Assembly: GCA_902782445.1 (NCBI GenBank)
Contig: CACZNC010000005.1
Span: 1 to 63,846, forward strand
Direction of reading: 5' to 3'
Length of the DNA stretch: 63,846 bases
Origin: an uncultured Ruminococcus sp.
Lineage (GTDB): Bacteria; Bacillota; Clostridia; Oscillospirales; CAG-272
Of this stretch, positions 59,200-63,846 are shown in pieces (the stretch's first letter is position 1; each line of letters begins with the position of its first letter). The position numbers and the translations under genes are program-made. Below the pieces are notes generated by a model. That model saw only the letters and a program-made list of their open reading frames with translations, was not told where the DNA came from and did not search any database.

Positions 59200-60669
59200 A
59201 TGAAAAAACGTCTTGCCCTGTTCCTCGCCCTCTTGCTTTCCACCTCCGCCTTTGCCTGTTCCCAGCCCGGGGGCGGCGGCACGGACGAAACCGCTCCCGC
59301 GCCGTCGAACGAGGGGGGCGAAATCGAAACCGCGGCCGAAACGGATCCTCCGCTCACCGACGACATCCCCGACACGGATTTCAAGGGGGTGGATTTCATC
59401 GTTCTGACCAGTTCCACCCAGACCCAGCATTCCATCACCGCGATCAACGAGCAGACCGGAGACGTTCTGAACGACGCCATGTTCGACCGGACCCAGGCGG
59501 TCGCGGAGAAGTACAACATCAAATTCCTCGACGACCTCGTTCCCGGCGCTTCCGACGCGGCCCTGAACACGTTCACCAATTCCGTTGAAGCGGGAGATTC
59601 GAGTTTCGATCTTGCCATGCTTCTCGAACGGCGCGCGTTCAACATGACCGGGAAAGGGTATTTCACGGATCAGCGGGAACTGGAACACGTGAACACGGAA
59701 AAGCCCTGGTGGTTCCGGGACGTGAACGACGCGATCAATTTCACCTCCCACATGTTCATTTCCTACGGGGCGACCCAGATCTGCCTTTACGACATGACCC
59801 ACGTTCTCCTGTTCAACCAGAACATGCTCCGGGATCTGGGCCTCGACAACCCCTTCGATCTCGTTCTCGCCGGGGACTGGACCTACGACCGCATGATGGC
59901 GATGGTTCAGGCGGCCAGCCGGGACGCTGACGGAGACGGCGCATGGGGCATGGAGGATGTCTACGGGATCGTCGGCGCGACAAATGCCCTGCCGGACAAT
60001 TTCCTCGCGGCTTCCCGCCACCGCACCATCGACAGAGCGGAGGACGGGACCGTGGAAGTGCGGCTCCTCTCCGACCCGATGATCGAGGAGATCTTCACCC
60101 GCGTGACGAACGATCTGTGGGAAAGCGGCATGTGGTACACCAAAACCACGGATTCCAACAGCTACTGGCGCACCGAGACCTTCTTCCAGGAAGATCAGGC
60201 GCTCTTCGCGGACCACACGTTCTTCAGCACCATCACCCTGCGCGAAATGGTCTCCGACTTTGGCATCATCCCCTTCCCGAAGTACACGGAGGATCAGGAC
60301 CGCTACGGCGTGCTCGTGGAAGCCGGGACCCGCGCGATGACCGTTCCCGTGACGGCGAAGGATCCCGTCCTTAGCGGCGCGGTCCTCGAAACCCTGCACT
60401 GGCTGTCGTGGAGGGACGTCATGCCCGCTTATTATGAAGTCACGCTGAAACAGAAGGTCAGCCGGGACAGCGTTTCCTCCCAGATGCTGGACCTCATCAT
60501 GGATTCCATCTGTTACGATCTCGGCATGACGATGTTCTGCGAGCAGGTCAAGGACGGCATTTTCACGAATCTCTTCGGCTCGAACAACACGAACTACACG
60601 TCGAAGGTCAAGAGCAGCCTGAAAGTCCTCGAAAAAACCATCGAAAAGGCGATGGGGACGGGGGAATAA
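59200..60669 (+). CDS. ABC solute-binding lipoprotein
   Basis: 489 residues. Signal peptide ending AFAC (Cys20), an atypical lipobox with Phe at -2. A Gly/Pro/Glu-rich linker follows, then a family-1-type binding protein (NPFDLVLAGDWTYDRMMAM, FADHTFFSTITLREM, FGIIPFPKYTEDQDRY). No permease or ATPase is close: an orphan binding protein. GGGAGG upstream. Its sequence is not close to the 806-residue protein of the 14.5 kb operon. Ligand unknown; probably a sugar. Confidence 0.88.
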   Translation: MKKRLALFLALLLSTSAFACSQPGGGGTDETAPAPSNEGGEIETAAETDPPLTDDIPDTDFKGVDFIVLTSSTQTQHSITAINEQTGDVLNDAMFDRTQAVAEKYNIKFLDDLVPGASDAALNTFTNSVEAGDSSFDLAMLLERRAFNMTGKGYFTDQRELEHVNTEKPWWFRDVNDAINFTSHMFISYGATQICLYDMTHVLLFNQNMLRDLGLDNPFDLVLAGDWTYDRMMAMVQAASRDADGDGAWGMEDVYGIVGATNALPDNFLAASRHRTIDRAEDGTVEVRLLSDPMIEEIFTRVTNDLWESGMWYTKTTDSNSYWRTETFFQEDQALFADHTFFSTITLREMVSDFGIIPFPKYTEDQDRYGVLVEAGTRAMTVPVTAKDPVLSGAVLETLHWLSWRDVMPAYYEVTLKQKVSRDSVSSQMLDLIMDSICYDLGMTMFCEQVKDGIFTNLFGSNNTNYTSKVKSSLKVLEKTIEKAMGTGE

Positions 60670-60770
60670 GGGATCCGGGAGACGGCGGAAAAACCGTCTG
60701 CCCGCGACGCCCGACGAATCCCCCGGACGAAAACCCGGAAAGATAAGAATCAAAAAGGAGGCGAAAACCC

Positions 60771-61262
60771 GTGAAACCGAGTCTCATTCTTCTCTCCCTG
60801 CTTCTGCTCGGAGCTTCCGTCCTGCTTCTGACCGCCTGCCGGGAAAAGGAACCGGAACCCGCCGGCAGCGAAACGGCCGAACCGACGGAGGACGGTGAAA
60901 TCACCTTTGTCAACAAGGTGGAGACCACCGACGTCTGGATCCTGCCCGACACCGAGAAAAACCGGGATCTCCCGTACAGCACGCCGACCATCGACGAGCT
61001 CGAAACCGACGGAGAGAGCAGTCTTTCGCTTTCATCCCTCGGCGGCCCCGGGAAATACGTGATCCACATGTTCTCGGCGGACGGCATGTATTACGGGGCA
61101 GACGAGGTGCCGCTCGAAGCCGGGTACACCCTCACGTTCCGCAGGCAGGATTGGGGCTGGGCGCTGAACGTGGCGGACAGGGACGGAAAGCAGGTCGATT
61201 CCTTCGACGTTTTCGGCGCGATGTGGGCCGGGGACGGCGGCGGGGACGAGCTGGACGGATAA
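60771..61262 (+). CDS. Small hypothetical lipoprotein
   Basis: 163 residues, GTG start with AAGGAGG 9 bases upstream. Signal peptide and lipobox LTAC (Cys23), then an acidic Glu/Thr/Pro linker and a compact C-terminal domain (FVNKVETTDVWILPDTEKNRDLPYS; YVIHMFSADGMYYGADEVPLEAGYTLTFRR). No family recognised. It follows the solute-binding protein by 101 bases, so they may share a transcript. Confidence 0.8.
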   Translation: MKPSLILLSLLLLGASVLLLTACREKEPEPAGSETAEPTEDGEITFVNKVETTDVWILPDTEKNRDLPYSTPTIDELETDGESSLSLSSLGGPGKYVIHMFSADGMYYGADEVPLEAGYTLTFRRQDWGWALNVADRDGKQVDSFDVFGAMWAGDGGGDELDG

Positions 61263-61351
61263 AGCGGCCGGAGCCGAAGCGGAAAGGGCCTCTCTTCCGA
61301 TCTCGGGACGGGAGGCTTCGGACCGGGTTCGGCACACGAAAAGACAAACAG

Positions 61352-61380
61352 AAAACGCTCTTGACAGGGGCGTTTTTTTC
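61352..61380 (+). terminator. Terminator-like hairpin overlapping a promoter
   Basis: AAAACGC (61352-61358) pairs with GCGTTTT (61370-61376), then T-run to 61379. The following promoter's TTGACA is in the loop, so the terminator of the lipoprotein unit and the promoter of the radical SAM unit overlap. Confidence 0.75.
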
Positions 61381-61389
61381 GGGTATAAT
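61361..61389 (+). promoter_or_regulatory. Sigma-A promoter for the radical SAM pair
   Basis: Perfect TTGACA (61361-61366), 17-base spacer, perfect TATAAT (61384-61389). Confidence 0.88.
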
Positions 61390-61448
61390 GGGGATGGTAC
61401 CTCTTCTGTAAAATCAAGAAATCCTGAAAAATCCTTTTTGAAAACGCT

Positions 61449-62351
61449 ATGAAACCATCCTCCTTTCTTTCCCTCGCCCGGTTCGGGCTGAAAACGATCC
61501 TGTTCCGCAAAACGGACCCCATCCTCGGGACGATCATCGTGACGGACCGGTGCAATCTGAAATGCAGGCACTGTTCCGTCAACAACATCACCTCCGTCCT
61601 GTACCCTTATGCGCAGATCCGAGACGAAATGCACAAGCTGTACGATATGGGCGTCCGCATCCTGTTCTTCTGCGGTGGGGAGACCTTTCTCTGGCGGGAC
61701 GGAGACAGAAACCTCCGCGATCTCGTGACCGAAGCGAAGGACATGGGATTTCTGATCGTCAACGTCGTGACGAACGGGACCTTTCCCATCGACCTGCCCG
61801 AGGCGGACCTGATCTTGCTCAGTCTGGACGGGGCCCGGGAGCGGCATGATCTCGTCCGCGGCCCGACCTTCGATGTCATCATGGAGAACGTCCAAAACGC
61901 CACGGCGGACAATATCTGCTTTTACATGGCGATCAACCGGCTCAACAAAGACGCCGTCCGGGAGGTCTGCATCCTCGCGCGGGAAACGAAAAACGTGCGG
62001 GCAGTCTCCTTCAATTTCCACACGCCCTACCCCGACACCCGGGAACTCGCGCTCTCGAAGGAGGAAAAGAAAGCCTGCTGCGCCGTCATCGCGGACATGA
62101 TGAAGGAGGGCGCTCCCGTCTTCAATCTGAAAAGCGCGTTTCCGTACCTGATCGAAAACAGCTTTCCGACGCCCTGCCGCCAGTGCGTGGTGATGGAGAA
62201 CGGCCGGCTTTCCGTGTGCGGACGCTGCATCGACGTTCCGGGGCTCTGCGCGGAGTGCGGGTATTTCTTCGTCGCGGAGTATACGCTTCTGTTCCGGGGA
62301 AAACCGAAGGTGGTTTTCGAAATGCTCCGGACCTATCTGAAATACGTCTGA
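61449..62351 (+). CDS. Radical SAM protein
   Basis: 300 residues. The [4Fe-4S] motif is RCNLKCRHCS (Cys35, Cys39, Cys42). C-terminal Cys residues (CRQCVV, SVCGRCIDVPGLCAECGYF) could hold one or two further clusters, as in SPASM/twitch-type enzymes. No ribosome site is visible before the ATG. No precursor peptide gene is obvious. Function unknown; followed after 12 bases by another radical SAM gene. Confidence 0.85.
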   Translation: MKPSSFLSLARFGLKTILFRKTDPILGTIIVTDRCNLKCRHCSVNNITSVLYPYAQIRDEMHKLYDMGVRILFFCGGETFLWRDGDRNLRDLVTEAKDMGFLIVNVVTNGTFPIDLPEADLILLSLDGARERHDLVRGPTFDVIMENVQNATADNICFYMAINRLNKDAVREVCILARETKNVRAVSFNFHTPYPDTRELALSKEEKKACCAVIADMMKEGAPVFNLKSAFPYLIENSFPTPCRQCVVMENGRLSVCGRCIDVPGLCAECGYFFVAEYTLLFRGKPKVVFEMLRTYLKYV

Positions 62352-62363
62352 GGAGGAGGCGCG

Positions 62364-63617
62364 ATGCGTATTCTGACCGATCTGACGCGGAGCTGGCTCA
62401 CCCGGTCCCTCCGGCCTTTTCTCTTCCGCCGGGAGTACGACGAGGTCCTGCCCTACGGGGACTGCGAAAACCTCGGGCTTTACGTGCACATCCCCTTTTG
62501 CCGGACCGTCTGCGGGTTTTGTCCGTACTGCAAGGTTCCCTACGACGCGGAGCTCTGTTCCCGGTATATCGACGCGCTGATCGGGGAGATCCGGCTCGTG
62601 GGGAGTCAGTTCCCCGGGAAAAAGACGGTCACAAGCCTGTACTTCGGCGGAGGAACGCCCGCGCTGGCCGCAGACCGTGCCGGGGAGATCCTCTCGGCGA
62701 TCCGGGAGCACTTCACCGTCACCGAGGGCATCGGCATGGAACTGCACCCGGACGACGTCACCCCATCCGTTCTGCACAAGCTCAGGGACGCGGGCGTGAC
62801 GAAGATCAGCATCGGGATCCAGTCCTTTCAGCCGAAGTTTCAGCGGATCCTCGGCCGGAAACCGGTCGACGCCGACGCTCTCAGGACCGCGCTCAAAGAG
62901 GTGCCCTTCGAGACGGTCTCGATGGATTTCATTTTCGCCCTGCCGGATCAGACCTTCGAAGACCTGAAAGTGGACGTCGACGCCGCGTTCGCCGTCGGGG
63001 CGAATCACACAGCGGTCTACCCGTTCATTGATTTCTCGTTCACCTCGGGCAGGATCAGGCCCATGCGGAATAAAGAAAAGCGCGCCCTGCTCGACCGGCT
63101 GACGCTGTATTGTGAAGAAAAGGGGTACGCCAGGGACTCGATCTGGACCTTTTCGCGCGACGGGCAGGCCCGGTATTCCTCCATGACGCGGGACAATTTT
63201 CTCGGATTCGGGTGCTCCGCCGCCACCTGTCTGCGGCGCCAGTTCAAGATCAACACCTTCTCGGCAGAGGAATACATCAAAAGGATCGACGCCGGGACCC
63301 TCCCGACCTCCCTGACCCTCCGGTTCACCGAACGGCAGCGGATGATCTACTATCTCTTCTGGACGGCGTACAGCACAAGGGTCGATCCGGCGGCGTTTGA
63401 GACGTTCTTCGGGGTGCCCCTCGAAAAGATGTACGGCGCGGAGATCCGGCTGGCGAAGCGGCTCGGGTTTATCGAAGAAGAGGGCGGGATCTACCGCATG
63501 ACCATGAAGGGCGCGTTTTACTACCACTACTACGAGAACTACTACACCCTCGCCTATATCGACAAGATGTGGGGGATCCTGCGGCAGGAGGCGTTCCCGA
63601 AGGAAATCCGGCTGTAA
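62364..63617 (+). CDS. HemW/HemN-like radical SAM protein
   Basis: 417 residues. HIPFCRTVCGFCPYCK holds CxxxCxxC (Cys46, Cys50, Cys53) in the HemN/HemW form; TSLYFGGGTPA and GIQSFQPKFQRILGR follow. An extra Cys56 and a long C-terminal part distinguish it from standard HemW, so heme chaperone or another chemistry remain open. GAGGAGG precedes the ATG. Cotranscribed with the 61449 gene. Confidence 0.88.
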   Translation: MRILTDLTRSWLTRSLRPFLFRREYDEVLPYGDCENLGLYVHIPFCRTVCGFCPYCKVPYDAELCSRYIDALIGEIRLVGSQFPGKKTVTSLYFGGGTPALAADRAGEILSAIREHFTVTEGIGMELHPDDVTPSVLHKLRDAGVTKISIGIQSFQPKFQRILGRKPVDADALRTALKEVPFETVSMDFIFALPDQTFEDLKVDVDAAFAVGANHTAVYPFIDFSFTSGRIRPMRNKEKRALLDRLTLYCEEKGYARDSIWTFSRDGQARYSSMTRDNFLGFGCSAATCLRRQFKINTFSAEEYIKRIDAGTLPTSLTLRFTERQRMIYYLFWTAYSTRVDPAAFETFFGVPLEKMYGAEIRLAKRLGFIEEEGGIYRMTMKGAFYYHYYENYYTLAYIDKMWGILRQEAFPKEIRL

Positions 63618-63644
63618 GACTCGCCCCCCGCATCGACCCGCATG

Positions 63645-63704
63645 AAAAAAGCTCCCGCCGGGACGACAGGAGGGATCAGATCTGTCGTCTCAGTCAGCGG
63701 GAGC
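63645..63704 (-). terminator. Nested-stem terminator on the minus strand
   Basis: Outer arms GCTCCCGC (63651-63658) and GCGGGAGC (63697-63704), inner arms ACGACAG (63663-63669) and CTGTCGT (63682-63688). On the minus strand it is followed by TTTTTT (plus bases 63645-63650 are A). The gene or RNA it serves enters from the right edge, which is repeat copy F. Confidence 0.7.
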
Positions 63705-63764
63705 GCCGGAAAGGAACGGTCCGAAAGGATGCGTTTCTTTTTTGTTCTACTATATTCTTTCTAT

Positions 63765-63846
63765 AAAGCTGTCTTCATGGGTTTTGATCGCTCTCCGTAG
63801 AATGCGAACGGCCTTGCCGTGAGCTCGCGAAGGATAACCCTGATAT
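63765..63846 (-). repeat. Family I dispersed repeat, copy F (cut by window end)
   Basis: 3' part of a family I copy reading on the minus strand: core TTATCCTTCGCGAGCTCA, short hairpin ACGGC/GCCGT in place of the long arm, TACGGAGAGCG, and the end AAAACCCATGAAGACAG. It is the short-arm form, as in copy B. The 5' part lies outside. The minus-strand terminator at 63645-63704 is 60 bases downstream. Confidence 0.85.

Noticed and set aside
1..63846. CRISPR array
   Set aside because: Repeats are few, long and widely spaced with unequal gaps; no regular spacer-repeat pattern.

Overview
The window looks like a chromosomal piece of a high-GC Bacillota, most likely an uncultivated gut-type Clostridia. 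Evidence: strong GGAGG ribosome-binding sites on nearly every gene; sigma-A promoters with exactly 17-base spacers; lipoproteins with lipoboxes instead of outer-membrane proteins; an L10 leader before rplJ-rplL; YolD, VanZ, ECF sigma and XRE regulators; and many glycosidases with ABC sugar-type solute-binding proteins. No rRNA, tRNA, CRISPR array, transposase or phage structural gene was seen. I found 57 protein genes.

Layout. 1-5.3 kb: an extracellular trigger-factor-like lipoprotein, a Nudix/SGNH-like pair, a fructose-6-phosphate-aldolase-type transaldolase and an M18 aminopeptidase. 5.3-10.9 kb: a leftward operon, GH38 alpha-mannosidase, ROK sugar kinase, SIS sugar-phosphate protein, second transaldolase, double-Nudix protein. 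11.2-13.9 kb: a metallo-beta-lactamase-fold phosphodiesterase and a GH27 alpha-galactosidase with a small CxxC protein. 14.5-22.9 kb: a leftward five-gene operon joining two sugar-type ABC permeases, a very long HlyD/MacA-like adaptor, a MacB-like extracellular domain protein and an 806-residue solute-binding lipoprotein, with no ATPase. 23-29.3 kb: housekeeping (TtcA-like, amidase, TrmD, RimM, L7/L12, L10, RarA). 29.3-41 kb: GH92 and a second GH38 mannosidase, regulators, an ECF sigma factor with its membrane partner, an SGNH hydrolase, a YgjP-like metalloprotease and a TIM-barrel isomerase. 41-44.1 kb: two secreted proteins sharing a tandem domain and a Cys-containing C-terminal anchor. 44.2-49.3 kb: an aldo/keto reductase, an XRE regulator, a Y-family polymerase/YolD pair split by an AT-rich vanZ. 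49.4-57.8 kb: a ten-gene leftward run with three peptidases and several unrecognised small proteins. 58-63.6 kb: a uroporphyrinogen-decarboxylase-family protein, a solute-binding lipoprotein, a small lipoprotein and two radical SAM proteins.

Metabolic theme: two GH38, one GH92 and one GH27 enzyme, with a sugar kinase, SIS protein, two aldolases and an epimerase-like protein, point to use of mannose- and galactose-containing glycans (inference).

Most notable non-coding content: two families of dispersed intergenic repeats. Family I has six copies (two cut by the window ends) and family II has two. Both are modular hairpin elements in which the hairpin arms differ between copies while pairing is kept, which suggests undescribed structured RNAs or non-autonomous mobile elements. 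Together with the hybrid ABC/HlyD/MacB-like operon they are the best candidates for something new.
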